Positions 10,501-20,462 of a stretch of 64,000 bases of DNA are shown piece after piece. The stretch is taken from contig CAMSTY010000012.1 in the NCBI GenBank assembly GCA_947063875.1, forward strand, positions 1-64,000, written 5' to 3'. The first letter of the stretch is position 1; each line of letters begins with the position of its first letter. The notes under the pieces were generated by a model. That model ran no database searches. It had not been told where the DNA came from and was given only the letters and a program-made list of their open reading frames with translations. The position numbers and the translations under genes are program-made. The DNA is from an uncultured bacterium (GTDB lineage Bacteria; Bacillota; Clostridia; Lachnospirales; Lachnospiraceae).

Positions 10501-11175
10501 ATGGGAGCGATATCAAATGACTGGCTGGGTCCGATGGGGGAAGAGTTTAAAAAGCCTTATTACAAAAAACTGTATGAGAAAGTAAAGGAAGAGTATCAGA
10601 CCCGTCAGATTTTTCCGGATGCCGATGATATTTTTAATGCTTTTGAGTTTACGCCGCTTTCCGAGGTAAAGGTGCTGATCCTGGGACAGGACCCCTATCA
10701 CAATATAGGGCAGGCCCACGGACTCTGCTTTTCGGTAAAGCCGGATGTGGAGATTCCGCCCTCCCTGGTGAATATCTACAAAGAACTTCACGAGGATCTG
10801 GGCTGCGAGATCCCAAACAATGGTTATCTGGTTAAATGGGCAAAACAGGGAGTGATGCTGCTCAATACGGTATTGACCGTGCGTGCCCACTCTGCCAATT
10901 CCCACCGCGGAATCGGCTGGGAAGAGTTTACGGATGCGGCAATCCGGGTCTTAAATGAGCAGGATCGCCCGATCGTGTTTATCCTGTGGGGCCGTCCGGC
11001 GCAGACCAAAAAAGCGATGTTAAACAATCCGAAACATCTGATCCTGGAGGCGCCGCATCCAAGCCCTCTCTCAGCCCACCGGGGATTTTTCGGCAGCAGG
11101 CCGTTCAGCAAGACGAATGCCTTTCTGGAGGAAAACGGCCTTACGCCGATTGACTGGCAGATTGAGAATGTGTAG
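10501..11175 (+). CDS. ung: Uracil-DNA glycosylase
   Basis: VLILGQDPYHNIGQAHGLCFSV, LLNTVLTVR, APHPSPLSAHRGFFGSRPFSK. Confidence 0.98.
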   Translation: MGAISNDWLGPMGEEFKKPYYKKLYEKVKEEYQTRQIFPDADDIFNAFEFTPLSEVKVLILGQDPYHNIGQAHGLCFSVKPDVEIPPSLVNIYKELHEDLGCEIPNNGYLVKWAKQGVMLLNTVLTVRAHSANSHRGIGWEEFTDAAIRVLNEQDRPIVFILWGRPAQTKKAMLNNPKHLILEAPHPSPLSAHRGFFGSRPFSKTNAFLEENGLTPIDWQIENV

Positions 11176-11190
11176 GAGAGAGAATGCATT

Positions 11191-12033
11191 ATGGATGTGA
11201 TTGAGTTTTTAAAGATCGTCGTATTCGGCATTGTCGAGGGATTTACGGAATGGCTGCCGATCAGCAGCACCGGGCATATGATCCTTCTGGAAGAGATTAT
11301 TCCCCTGAAAGTGACGGAAGATTTCTGGAATGTATTCAAGGTGGTCATTCAGCTGGGGGCGATTCTGGCGGTAGTGGTGCTGTATTTTGGCAGGTTGAAT
11401 CCGTTTGACCGGGGGAAGAGCGGACGCCAGAAACAGGAGACGATTCTTCTGTGGTTTAAGATTGCAGTGGCCTGTCTGCCGGTTGTGGTCGCGGTGCCGC
11501 TGGATGACTGGATGGACCAGCATTTGTACAATGGTTTTGTGGTGGCGGCGATGCTGATTGTGTACGGGATTCTGTTTATCATGGTAGAGAACCGCAGCCG
11601 TTATGCGGAATTTTCGGTACAGCGGGTGACGCAGATTGATTTTCGGACCGCGCTTTATATTGGCCTGTTCCAGCTTTTGGCGCTGGTGCCGGGGACGTCC
11701 CGTTCCGGTGTGACGATTATCGGCGCTATGATGCTCGGCTGCTCACGGGCGGCATCGGCAGAGTTTACATTTTTTCTGGGAATCCCGGTCATGTTTGGTG
11801 CAAGCCTTTTAAAAATCGTGAAGTTTTTTCTGCGTGCGGAACGTATGTTTTCCGGGGTTGAGATCTTTTATCTGATCTCAGCGATGCTGATTGCGTTTAT
11901 CGTGTCGGTGTATTCCATCAAGTTTCTGATGGGATATATCAAGCGGAATAATTTTAAGTTGTTTGGATATTACAGAATCATTCTTGGCATGGTGGTGGTG
12001 GCCTATTTTGCAATGGCGGCATTGCTGGCATGA
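11191..12033 (+). CDS. uppP: Undecaprenyl-diphosphatase
   Basis: GIVEGFTEWLPISSTGHM and PGTSRSGVTIIGAMMLG signature motifs. Confidence 0.96.
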   Translation: MDVIEFLKIVVFGIVEGFTEWLPISSTGHMILLEEIIPLKVTEDFWNVFKVVIQLGAILAVVVLYFGRLNPFDRGKSGRQKQETILLWFKIAVACLPVVVAVPLDDWMDQHLYNGFVVAAMLIVYGILFIMVENRSRYAEFSVQRVTQIDFRTALYIGLFQLLALVPGTSRSGVTIIGAMMLGCSRAASAEFTFFLGIPVMFGASLLKIVKFFLRAERMFSGVEIFYLISAMLIAFIVSVYSIKFLMGYIKRNNFKLFGYYRIILGMVVVAYFAMAALLA

Positions 12034-12055
12034 TAAGAGAAGATCATAGATATGC

Positions 12056-12096
12056 GAAAAGACGAACAGGAAGGAGCCATGTTCGTCTTTTTTTGA
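12056..12096. terminator. Terminator hairpin between convergent genes
   Basis: AAGACGAACA...TGTTCGTCTTTTTTTG. Confidence 0.8.
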
Positions 12097-12124
12097 GTGA
12101 TCCTGAGCGGCGGGTGATAGGATG

Positions 12125-13171
12125 TCAAAGTCCCTCGGCGATCTCATACAAGAGGCGCTCGGAATCTTCCCAGCCCAGGCAGGGGTCGGTGATGGATTTG
12201 CCATAGCAGTGTTCGCCGATCTTCTGGCTTCCTGGTTCAATGTAGCTTTCAATCATGACACCCTTGACAAAGTTATGGATGTCCGGGGAATGGCGGCGGC
12301 TGTGCAGAACCTCCTTGACGATGCGGATCTGCTCGGCATACTGCTTGTTGGAATTGGAATGATTGGCGTCCACAATGCAGGCGGGATTCTGCAGGTTCCG
12401 CTCCGTATACAGATGGTGGAGCAGGACCAGGTCCTCATAGTGATAATTGGGCAGGCACTGTCCATGCTTGTTGACGGCGCCGCGCAGGATTGTGTGGGTC
12501 CAGGGATTGCCGCAGGTTCTGACCTCCCAGTCTCTCATAATAAATTCGTGACCGCTCTGGGCAGCTTTTACGGAATTGAGCATGACGGACAGGTCGCCGC
12601 TGGTAGGATTTTTCATGCCCACCGGCACATGACAGCCGCTGGATACCAGACGGTGCTGCTGGTTTTCCACAGAACGCGCGCCTACCGCGATGTAGGACAT
12701 AATATCGTCCAGATAGCTGACATTGTCCGGATAGAGCATCTCATCAGCGGTGGACAGGCCGGTTTCCTTGAGCACCTTCATGTGTACATGGCGGATGGCG
12801 TGAAGTCCGTCTGCCATGCTGGGGCGTTTTTCGGGGTCTGGCTGGTGCAGCATTCCTTTGTAACCCTCTCCGGTGGTTCGTGGCTTGTTGGTATAGACAC
12901 GAGGGATGATCAGCAGTTTTTCCCGGGTGTCTTCCTGGATTTTGACCAGGCGGCTGGCATAATCCAATACGGAATCTTCATTGTCAGCAGAACAAGGGCC
13001 GATGATGACCAGAAATTTATCGCTGTTTCCGCTGATGATATTTTTTACTTCTTCGTCTCTTTGAGCCTTGATGAGGGCATACTCGACTGGGAGCGGGAAC
13101 TGCTCCTTGATTTCTGCCGGGGTCGGCAGTTTATTGACGAATTCAAATCCCATAATTTTTGTTTCCTCCAT
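12125..13171 (-). CDS. aroF: 3-deoxy-7-phosphoheptulonate synthase (class I DAHP synthase)
   Basis: IIGPCSADN, RVYTNKPRTTGEGYKG, VDANHSNSNK, ESYIEPGSQ, GKSITDPCLGW. Paralog name is uncertain. Confidence 0.95.
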   Translation of the reverse strand: MEETKIMGFEFVNKLPTPAEIKEQFPLPVEYALIKAQRDEEVKNIISGNSDKFLVIIGPCSADNEDSVLDYASRLVKIQEDTREKLLIIPRVYTNKPRTTGEGYKGMLHQPDPEKRPSMADGLHAIRHVHMKVLKETGLSTADEMLYPDNVSYLDDIMSYIAVGARSVENQQHRLVSSGCHVPVGMKNPTSGDLSVMLNSVKAAQSGHEFIMRDWEVRTCGNPWTHTILRGAVNKHGQCLPNYHYEDLVLLHHLYTERNLQNPACIVDANHSNSNKQYAEQIRIVKEVLHSRRHSPDIHNFVKGVMIESYIEPGSQKIGEHCYGKSITDPCLGWEDSERLLYEIAEGL

Positions 13172-13188
13172 TCTGTTTTGTAATGCTG

Positions 13189-14943
13189 TTATCCGCGGAA
13201 CCGGTTAATACAGGCAAAAATCTCTTGTCTGCGGGGTTTGGCCAGGCCGCAGGGGATGTAGGAGCTGCAGAAGGGTTCCCAGCCCTGCTTATCCAGCATA
13301 TCAGCCAGCAGCTGTACGGTCTGGCGGACAGACCTTTTGCCGTCAATGACCTGTTCCAGGCCAAAACGCAGCAGATGCGCCAGGGCGTTGGTCTGCTCGG
13401 AATCGGCCAGCTGCTCCACATAGCGTATGTCAACGGTCTCCTTGTCCAGGGAGAAGGAATCTTTGCCAAAGGTTTTGACCTTCATATGCTCATGACGGCT
13501 GTCACCGGAGCCGCCGCGGCCGCCCCGGCCGCCGTAGCCTCCCCGGCGGTCGCCGGCCCCGCCTCGTTGGCTTCGGCCGGATGGGGGCAGGGCACGGGTG
13601 AAATCAGGGATGGCAAAATTGGGCGCCTTGGTCCTGGGAGAGGCGTGCTCCTGGCAGAGATTCTTCACATGTTCCGTGATATCTACCGGCCGGTAGCAGT
13701 CCATCTGGAGAATCTTGTCAGCAATATAGAAGAATGCGCCGGAACTGCCGGCCACCAGGATGGTGGAGACGCCGGCTTTTTCGTACAGGTCCCGGGCGCG
13801 CTCCAAAAAGGGCGTGATGGGTTCCTTTTCCCGGCTGATGACCTGCTGCATGAAATCATCCCTCACCATGAAGTTGGTGGCAGAGGTATCCTCGTCGATC
13901 AGGAACAGCCGGGTATTGGCCTCCACCCCTTCGATCACTCCTGCCGCCTGGGAGGTGCTGCCGCTGGCGTCCGGGGTGCTGAAGGAGGAGGTATCCTTCT
14001 TGTTGGGCAAATCGTTGATGAAGAGGGAAATGTCAACATTGCGGATGGAGCGGCCATCCTCAGCCCTCAGCTTGACGGCCGTGTCATCGGTGATGACGTA
14101 TTCCCTTCCGTCTCCGGCGATATGGTTGTAGACGCCCATCTGCAGGGCTTCCAGCAGAGTGGATTTCCCGTGATAACCGCCGCCCACAATCAAAGTAATG
14201 CCCTGGGGAATGGCCATGCCCTTGATCTCGCCTTTGTGGGGCAAGGTGAAGGTCCGTTCCATGGCAGCCGGCGAAGTGAAAGGAATGCTGTCCTTTAAAG
14301 GAAGATCGGAGACTCCGCTTTTTCTGGGAAGGATGGCGCCGTTGGCAACAAAGGCCACCAGGTTTTCCTTTTTGAGAATTTCGCGGACGGCAGTCTGATC
14401 TTCTGCGAGGAAGACCGTATTTTCCACCTTTTTTGCATCCAGCCGGCGGTAGAAAAAGCAGCTTTCCACACACCGGGGGAGAAAGTCAAAAAGAATCTTG
14501 TCCAGTTCCCCGGCATTGATGGTACGGCCAAAGGCCGGAAAGCCGATGTGGAAGCGGGCAATGATTTTGGAATCCGTAATCTGGCAGGCGCTGCGCTCCA
14601 ATATCTCCTGGCCGCAGCGGGTGATGGACATCAGGCCGCTTTTGCCGGAACCTTTGGCCTTAAAATTGAAGTCCTCAAACAGGGAAGACAGCTTCCGGGT
14701 GAGGAAGTCCTGAAGGGCGATGCGGGAACAGTCCTGGCTGTAGGTGGCGGCGGGAAATCCGGCATCCTTGTGGGCAATCTCCACATGAAGGCTGGAGGGG
14801 GAGGCAAAGGGATCTCCCTGCACATGGTCAATAAAGAGCGTGTAACTGCCAAAATGGTAGGAACCTGCCAATGACTTGTAGGCAGGATAACTTTTATGGT
14901 CAATAGAGCGCAGCAGGGTGCGCAGTTCGTTGGATGATTTCAT
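13189..14943 (-). CDS. Predicted ABC-class ATPase with an Arg/Gly-rich tract
   Basis: TLIVGGGYHGKSTLLEALQMGVYNH (Walker A), RLFLIDEDTSATNFMVRD, and RSQRGGAGDRRGGYGGRGGRGGSGDSR. Confidence 0.85.
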   Translation of the reverse strand: MKSSNELRTLLRSIDHKSYPAYKSLAGSYHFGSYTLFIDHVQGDPFASPSSLHVEIAHKDAGFPAATYSQDCSRIALQDFLTRKLSSLFEDFNFKAKGSGKSGLMSITRCGQEILERSACQITDSKIIARFHIGFPAFGRTINAGELDKILFDFLPRCVESCFFYRRLDAKKVENTVFLAEDQTAVREILKKENLVAFVANGAILPRKSGVSDLPLKDSIPFTSPAAMERTFTLPHKGEIKGMAIPQGITLIVGGGYHGKSTLLEALQMGVYNHIAGDGREYVITDDTAVKLRAEDGRSIRNVDISLFINDLPNKKDTSSFSTPDASGSTSQAAGVIEGVEANTRLFLIDEDTSATNFMVRDDFMQQVISREKEPITPFLERARDLYEKAGVSTILVAGSSGAFFYIADKILQMDCYRPVDITEHVKNLCQEHASPRTKAPNFAIPDFTRALPPSGRSQRGGAGDRRGGYGGRGGRGGSGDSRHEHMKVKTFGKDSFSLDKETVDIRYVEQLADSEQTNALAHLLRFGLEQVIDGKRSVRQTVQLLADMLDKQGWEPFCSSYIPCGLAKPRRQEIFACINRFRG

Positions 14944-15093
14944 TGGGTTCTCCTTTTTTCAAATTCTTCTTTGCGAAGAACGCGCAGGGCGCCTTCTGCC
15001 ATGGCTTCCTGCTCGAATTCTCCCGAAAGTTCCTTTACCAGTATAATCTTGTTTTTGGTATTATTCAATATGAAATTTTCTTTTCAAGGCTTC

Positions 15094-15975
15094 TTATGAT
15101 TTTCTGAAATCCCGGAAATATTCTTTCATGAAATCCCGGAAGATTACGGCGGAAGAAGGAAGATACCCTTCGCTTCGCCAGGAAAGCTGAATGTACCGTT
15201 TGCACTGCGGGAAATGAATGGGAATCAGGGCCAGGTTCTGGGTTTCCATTCCGCGCCAGGTGATAGAGGGAATAAAGGCGATGCCGATTCCGGCATGGAT
15301 CAGTTCCCGCACAATCTCAGGGCTGTCGCTTTCCAGGACGATTGAGGGCTCAAACCCGGCGATCTGGCAGTAGGTGTCCGTGATTTGCCGCAGGCTTTTC
15401 CCTTTATGTAGGCAGATGAATTTTTCGTGGGAAACTTCTATCAGATCTACAAAAGGACGGCTGGCAAGGGGGCTGGACTCCGGCAGGGCAAGCAATATAT
15501 CCTCGGAAAACAGAGTGATCGTATTGGGGGAGCTGAGAGGGTATATGGAGGAGGATAAGGTCAGGTCACATTCTTCGGATGCTTCGGAACTGAGGCTTTC
15601 CTGTATGACCTTTAAGCGGATAGAGGGATACTTTTGCTTAAAAGTAGTGACCATCTGAGGAAAAAGCTTGGAGGCGGCATATAAGGATAGGGTAACCAGC
15701 TGATGCGTCTGATCCGAATAATCGGCCAGTTCCCGTTCAATATCCATTAATTCCTGAAGTATCCGTTTGGTGTGGCGGAGTACGATCTCTCCATGGGGAT
15801 TCAGAAACACATTTCTTCCGGTACGGTCAAAAAGCTGAAAGCCAAGAGACTGTTCCAGCCGGGCGATCGTGCGGCTCAGGGAAGGCTGGGCTACCCGCAG
15901 CTCCTCCGCCGCAAGTGTAAAATGCTGCAGTTCGGCGACCTTTTTAAAGTAGAGAAGAGAGTTTAAGTCGATCAT
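15094..15975 (-). CDS. LysR-family regulator, divergent from the malonate decarboxylase locus
   Basis: N-terminal HTH LLYFKKVAELQHFTLAAEELRVAQPSLSRTIARLEQSLGFQLFDRTGR. Confidence 0.93.
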   Translation of the reverse strand: MIDLNSLLYFKKVAELQHFTLAAEELRVAQPSLSRTIARLEQSLGFQLFDRTGRNVFLNPHGEIVLRHTKRILQELMDIERELADYSDQTHQLVTLSLYAASKLFPQMVTTFKQKYPSIRLKVIQESLSSEASEECDLTLSSSIYPLSSPNTITLFSEDILLALPESSPLASRPFVDLIEVSHEKFICLHKGKSLRQITDTYCQIAGFEPSIVLESDSPEIVRELIHAGIGIAFIPSITWRGMETQNLALIPIHFPQCKRYIQLSWRSEGYLPSSAVIFRDFMKEYFRDFRKS

Positions 15976-16270
15976 AAATATCCTCCGTTTTTATAACATT
16001 TTAGATATTGATATATGATAAATTATATATTAGACGTTATAACATGTCAAGGTTATAATATACTTAAGAAATGGGAAACGTGACAAAGATATAAGGAGGC
16101 TTCCATGAAAAATAAGTTAAAATGTAGAAAAGAATTACTGATTTTCTGAAAGAAACTAGTAAATTTTTTTCTGATTTTCTTGTTAAAAAAATAACACTAG
16201 TGAAGTCTGCCTTTTTTGAATCAGTCCCATAGCTTTGGAAAATCCATACATAAGAAACGGAGGTGATTAC

Positions 16271-16633
16271 ATGTTAGCAGGACAGGTGATTAATTTTGGG
16301 GATGCGATTGCGATTTCCATCACGGGTATGGCGATTGTTATGCTGGAACTGGCAATCCTGGCTGTATTTATCCAGGTAATGTCCAAGATTCTGGCAACGA
16401 TTGTGAAAGAGAAGGAGGAGCCGAAGAAAGCGGCAGCTCCCGCGCCAAAGGCAGCCCCGGCCCCGGCAGCGCCGAAAGCAGCGCCGGCCGCCCCGGCAGC
16501 TCAGCCGGCAGTTCAGGGATTTATGAGTTCTGACGAGGAAGATGATCTGGCAGTGATTATGGCAACGGTTCTGGAAGAGTCCGGCCTTCCCATGGAACAG
16601 GTAGTGTTCCAGTCAATTGTAAGAGTACAGTAA
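16271..16633 (+). CDS. OadG-family small membrane subunit of a Na+-translocating decarboxylase
   Basis: Single N-terminal TM helix MAIVMLELAILAVFIQVMSKI, Ala/Pro-rich linker, C-terminal LAVIMATVLEES; RBS GGAGG. Confidence 0.8.
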   Translation: MLAGQVINFGDAIAISITGMAIVMLELAILAVFIQVMSKILATIVKEKEEPKKAAAPAPKAAPAPAAPKAAPAAPAAQPAVQGFMSSDEEDDLAVIMATVLEESGLPMEQVVFQSIVRVQ

Positions 16634-16685
16634 GCAAAAAACAGAAACAAAAAGAAAACTAAAATATAAAGTGGAGGAAATTGAA

Positions 16686-17129
16686 ATGAAGTATATTGTG
16701 CGTATGAACCAGAAGGTATACGAGGTGGATATCGAAAAAGCAGGAGCGATGGGACAGGGGATGATGAATCAGGGAATGCCGATGATGGCAGTCCCGGCAC
16801 AGATGGCGCCTATGGCTCCGCAGATGCCGCAGATGCCGACAATGCCTATGGCAGCAGCACCAATGCCTGCGGCACCCGCACCAGCACCGGCCCCGGCAGC
16901 ACCGGCAGGCGGCGCAGATGTCCAGGTGGAATGCCCGATGCCCGGCAAAGTGCTTTCCATTACTTCCTCCGTGGGGCAGAGCGTAAACGCAGGGGATTGT
17001 CTGCTGGTGGTAGAAGCCATGAAGATGGAAAATGAGATCGTGGCGCCTCAGGCAGGTGTGGTAAAACAGATTCTGGTATCTCAGGGAACGACGGTTGATA
17101 CGGGGGATGTGCTGGTAGTTTTGAACTAA
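16686..17129 (+). CDS. Biotin carboxyl carrier protein (biotin/lipoyl attachment domain)
   Basis: Biotinylation motif VVEAMKMENEI after a Met/Pro/Ala-rich linker. Confidence 0.92.
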   Translation: MKYIVRMNQKVYEVDIEKAGAMGQGMMNQGMPMMAVPAQMAPMAPQMPQMPTMPMAAAPMPAAPAPAPAPAAPAGGADVQVECPMPGKVLSITSSVGQSVNAGDCLLVVEAMKMENEIVAPQAGVVKQILVSQGTTVDTGDVLVVLN

Positions 17130-17159
17130 CCGAAGGCTGATTGAAGGAGGAGACTTACT

Positions 17160-18386
17160 ATGAATATTGTTGAAGTATTGATGAACACAATACAAAGCTC
17201 CGGATTTGCCGCCATCACCTCCAGGCAGGCCATCATGCTGCTCGTATCTTTTGTACTGCTTTATATGGCAATCGTGAAAAAGTTTGAGCCGCTTCTTTTG
17301 CTTCCGATTTCATTCGGAATGATGTTGGCCAATTTGCCTCTGGCTGGATTGATGTATGATGCTCAGGAAGCCGCACATGCCGGTCTGACCGCGGCGGTGG
17401 CGAGCGGTTCCCAGGAACAGATCCAGGCAGCCGTGACAGAGCTTGCCAGTACTCACTGGTATGATTCCGGTGTGCTTCGTATTATTTACATGGGGGTAAA
17501 AAGTTCCATTTTCCCCTGTCTGATCTTTATGGCGGTAGGATCGATGACGGATTTCGGCCCGCTGCTGGCCAATCCGATCAGCCTGCTTTTGGGGGCAGCG
17601 GCACAGTTTGGTATCTACGTGGCATTTATGATTGCGATCAGCATCGGAATCTTTTCTCCGGAACAGGCCGCTTCCATTGCCATTATCGGCGGCGCTGACG
17701 GCCCGACGGCAATCTTCCTTACCAGCAAGCTGGCGCCGGAACTTTTAGGGCCGATTGCGGTTGCCGCATATTCCTACATGGCCCTGATCCCGCTGATTCA
17801 GCCGCCGATCATGCGCCTTCTGACTACGGAGAAAGAACGGCAGGTAAAAATGAGCCAGCTGCGTCAGGTTTCCAAGGCAGAGAAGATCGTGTTCCCGATT
17901 GCCTGTACTGTATTCTGCGTGCTGATGCTGCCGTCTGTGGCGCCGTTGATCGGTATGCTGATGCTGGGTAATCTGTTCCGTGAGAGCGGTGTTACCGACC
18001 GTCTGAGCGATACCGCGCAGAACGCACTGAGCAATATTGTTACCATTATGATCGGAACTACCGTAGGCGCTACTGCCAACGGTGAGCAGTTCTTACAGGT
18101 GCAGACACTGGCGATTGTCGGCCTGGGCCTTACGGCATTTGCATTTTCCACTGCCGGCGGCGTGATGTTAGGAAAGCTGATGTACCTTATTACCGGCGGA
18201 AAGATCAATCCGCTGATTGGCTCCGCAGGCGTGTCTGCAGTGCCGATGGCTGCCCGTGTATCTCAGGTTGAGGGAAGAAAAGCCAATCCCACCAACTTCC
18301 TGTTGATGCATGCCATGGGTCCTAATGTGGCCGGCGTTATCGGATCTGCCGTAGCAGCAGGATTTTTGCTGATGTTGTTCCAGTAG
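17160..18386 (+). CDS. Na+-translocating decarboxylase beta subunit (OadB/GcdB/MadB family)
   Basis: Multispanning; IIGGADGPTAIFLTSKLAPELLGPIAVAAYSYMALIPLIQPPIM and GAAGVSAVPMAARV-type motif (GSAGVSAVPMAARV). Confidence 0.93.
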   Translation: MNIVEVLMNTIQSSGFAAITSRQAIMLLVSFVLLYMAIVKKFEPLLLLPISFGMMLANLPLAGLMYDAQEAAHAGLTAAVASGSQEQIQAAVTELASTHWYDSGVLRIIYMGVKSSIFPCLIFMAVGSMTDFGPLLANPISLLLGAAAQFGIYVAFMIAISIGIFSPEQAASIAIIGGADGPTAIFLTSKLAPELLGPIAVAAYSYMALIPLIQPPIMRLLTTEKERQVKMSQLRQVSKAEKIVFPIACTVFCVLMLPSVAPLIGMLMLGNLFRESGVTDRLSDTAQNALSNIVTIMIGTTVGATANGEQFLQVQTLAIVGLGLTAFAFSTAGGVMLGKLMYLITGGKINPLIGSAGVSAVPMAARVSQVEGRKANPTNFLLMHAMGPNVAGVIGSAVAAGFLLMLFQ

Positions 18387-18399
18387 GAGGAGAAGACAG

Positions 18400-20067
18400 A
18401 TGGAAGGAAACAGAAAAAGATGGGATACGCTGAAACGTGACCGGATGGAGCGAATCCGGGAAGCGATTCCCCTGGTGAAAATGGGAAAGATCGTGGAAGC
18501 CTCTAATGCAGTCAAATTGCTGGAGACTGTGATCAAGCCTTACGATAAGGTGACGATCGAAGGAGATAATCAGAAACAGGCAGATTTCCTGGCAGACTGC
18601 CTGTGCAAGGTGGACCGGGAACAAGTGCATCATTTGCATATGGTGCAGTCGGCGATTTCCCTGCCGAGCCACCTGGATGTGTTTGAGAAGAAGATTGCCA
18701 GCAAGGTGGACTTCTCCTACGCAGGCTCCCAGGCTACCCGTCTGGCTCAGTTTGTAAAGGAAGGAAAGATCGAGATGGGTGCCATTCACACCTATCTGGA
18801 ACTGTTCGGACGGTATTTTATTGATTTGACTCCCAGAGTGGCCCTGACCGTAGCCGTTTCTGCTGACAAGGAGGGCAATCTTTATACAGGGTTTAACACA
18901 GAGGATACGCCGGTGGTGATCGAGGCCACCAAGTTTAAACAGGGCATCGTCATTGCCCAGGTAAATGAGATCGTGGATAAGGTTCCCCGGGTGGATATCC
19001 CCGGAGACTGGGTGGATTTCGTGATCCAGGCGCCGCAGCCGTTCTACGTGGAGCCTCTGTTCACCAGAGACCCGGCCAATATCACCGATTCCCAGGTGTT
19101 GCGTGCCATGATGGTTATTAAAGGAATCTATGCGGAGTATGGAATCCAGAGTCTGAACCATGGCGTTGGTTTTGATACGGCAGCGATTGAACTTCTGCTT
19201 CCCACTTATGGAGAGGAATTGGGACTGAAGGGTAAGATCTGCAAATATTTCTCTTTGAATCCTCATCCCACGCTGATCCCTGCCATTGAGAGCGGGTGGG
19301 TGGAGTCCATTCACAGCTTTGGCGGTGAATCCGGTATGGCCGATTATGTGGCGGCAAGGTCTGACGTATTCTTTATCGGGCCGGATGATTCCCTCCGTTC
19401 CAACCGTACTTACTGCCAGGCTGCGGGCCATTACGGGATCGACCTGTTTATCGGCGGCACGCTGCAGATTGACAAATTCGGCAACAGCAGCACCGCCACA
19501 GCCTCCCGGATTGCAGGCTTTGGAGGGGCGCCCAACATGGGATGCGATCCCAGAGGAAGACGCCATTCTACGGAGGCATGGTTAAAGTGTGGCCGGGAGG
19601 ACGGGGTTCAGCGTTCTCTGATCGGAGACCTTCCCAGAGGAAGAAGGCTGGTGGTTCAGCTTCAGGAAACCTTCCGTGAGAAGATGGCTCCGGGTTTTGT
19701 CGATAAGCTGGATGCCTGGAAGCTGGCGGAGACGGCCGGCCTTGCTATCCCGCCGGTTATGATTTACGGCGATGATCTGACCCATATTGTAACAGAAGAA
19801 GGTATCGCTTATCTTCATAAATGCAGTTCCCTGGAAGAGCGCATGGCTGCTATCCGTGCTGTGGCAGGCTTCACTGAGGTGGGGCTGGAGGAAAAACCAG
19901 AGGAGACGACGGAACTCCGGAGAAAAGGAATTGTAAGGACCCCGGAGGATCTGGGAATCGACCTGTCCCGCGCAAACCGCAGCCTTCTGGCGGCGAAAAA
20001 TGTCCGTGACCTGGTAGAATGGTCTGGAGGACTTTATCATCCGCCGGCAAAATTCCGCAGCTGGTAA
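18400..20067 (+). CDS. mdcA: Malonate decarboxylase alpha subunit (acetyl-ACP:malonate ACP transferase)
   Basis: Full-length MdcA/MadA-like, e.g. RKRWDTLKRDRMERI, NHGVGFDTAAIELLLPTYGEELGLKGKICKYFSLNPHPTLIPAIESGWV. Confidence 0.94.
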   Translation: MEGNRKRWDTLKRDRMERIREAIPLVKMGKIVEASNAVKLLETVIKPYDKVTIEGDNQKQADFLADCLCKVDREQVHHLHMVQSAISLPSHLDVFEKKIASKVDFSYAGSQATRLAQFVKEGKIEMGAIHTYLELFGRYFIDLTPRVALTVAVSADKEGNLYTGFNTEDTPVVIEATKFKQGIVIAQVNEIVDKVPRVDIPGDWVDFVIQAPQPFYVEPLFTRDPANITDSQVLRAMMVIKGIYAEYGIQSLNHGVGFDTAAIELLLPTYGEELGLKGKICKYFSLNPHPTLIPAIESGWVESIHSFGGESGMADYVAARSDVFFIGPDDSLRSNRTYCQAAGHYGIDLFIGGTLQIDKFGNSSTATASRIAGFGGAPNMGCDPRGRRHSTEAWLKCGREDGVQRSLIGDLPRGRRLVVQLQETFREKMAPGFVDKLDAWKLAETAGLAIPPVMIYGDDLTHIVTEEGIAYLHKCSSLEERMAAIRAVAGFTEVGLEEKPEETTELRRKGIVRTPEDLGIDLSRANRSLLAAKNVRDLVEWSGGLYHPPAKFRSW

Positions 20068-20132
20068 AGGAAAGATCCTGCAAAAAAACAGCAGATATAT
20101 ATGATGCAGAAAATTGGGAGAGGAGAACAGCC

Positions 20133-20462
20133 ATGGCATTACAGGAATTGAATTTCTCATTTAAGCCGGAAAAAAATTTTACATCCTTTGCACCAGAGTG
20201 GTTCCATAGCGGGGTGGTTGGTTCCGGCGATATGGAAGTTTTGATGGAACATAAGAAACAGGACGGAAAGGTGACCGTAAAAGTGGTGACGCCGGTAACT
20301 GGTTTTGACCAGGTATGGGAGAAGGTACTGGCAAAATTTGTGGCAGAGACTAAGATTGGAAATCTCCACATGGAAATTAACGATAATAATGCGACACCGT
20401 TCATTGTTCACATGCGGCTAAAGCAGGCATTATTTGAGGCGAAAGGAGATGTGGAATCGTGA
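20133..20462 (+). CDS. mdcC: Malonate decarboxylase acyl carrier protein (delta subunit)
   Basis: Small protein MALQELNFSF...GVVGSGDMEVLME..., in MdcC position and architecture. Confidence 0.85.
   Translation: MALQELNFSFKPEKNFTSFAPEWFHSGVVGSGDMEVLMEHKKQDGKVTVKVVTPVTGFDQVWEKVLAKFVAETKIGNLHMEINDNNATPFIVHMRLKQALFEAKGDVES

Noticed and set aside
12122-14298. Long plus-strand ORFs (353 aa and 379 aa) opposite aroF and the ABC-class ATPase
   Set aside because: They are exact antisense shadows of two confidently identified minus-strand genes and show no recognisable domains.
18337-19566. 409-aa minus-strand ORF over mdcA
   Set aside because: Antisense to mdcA, which has full-length family similarity.
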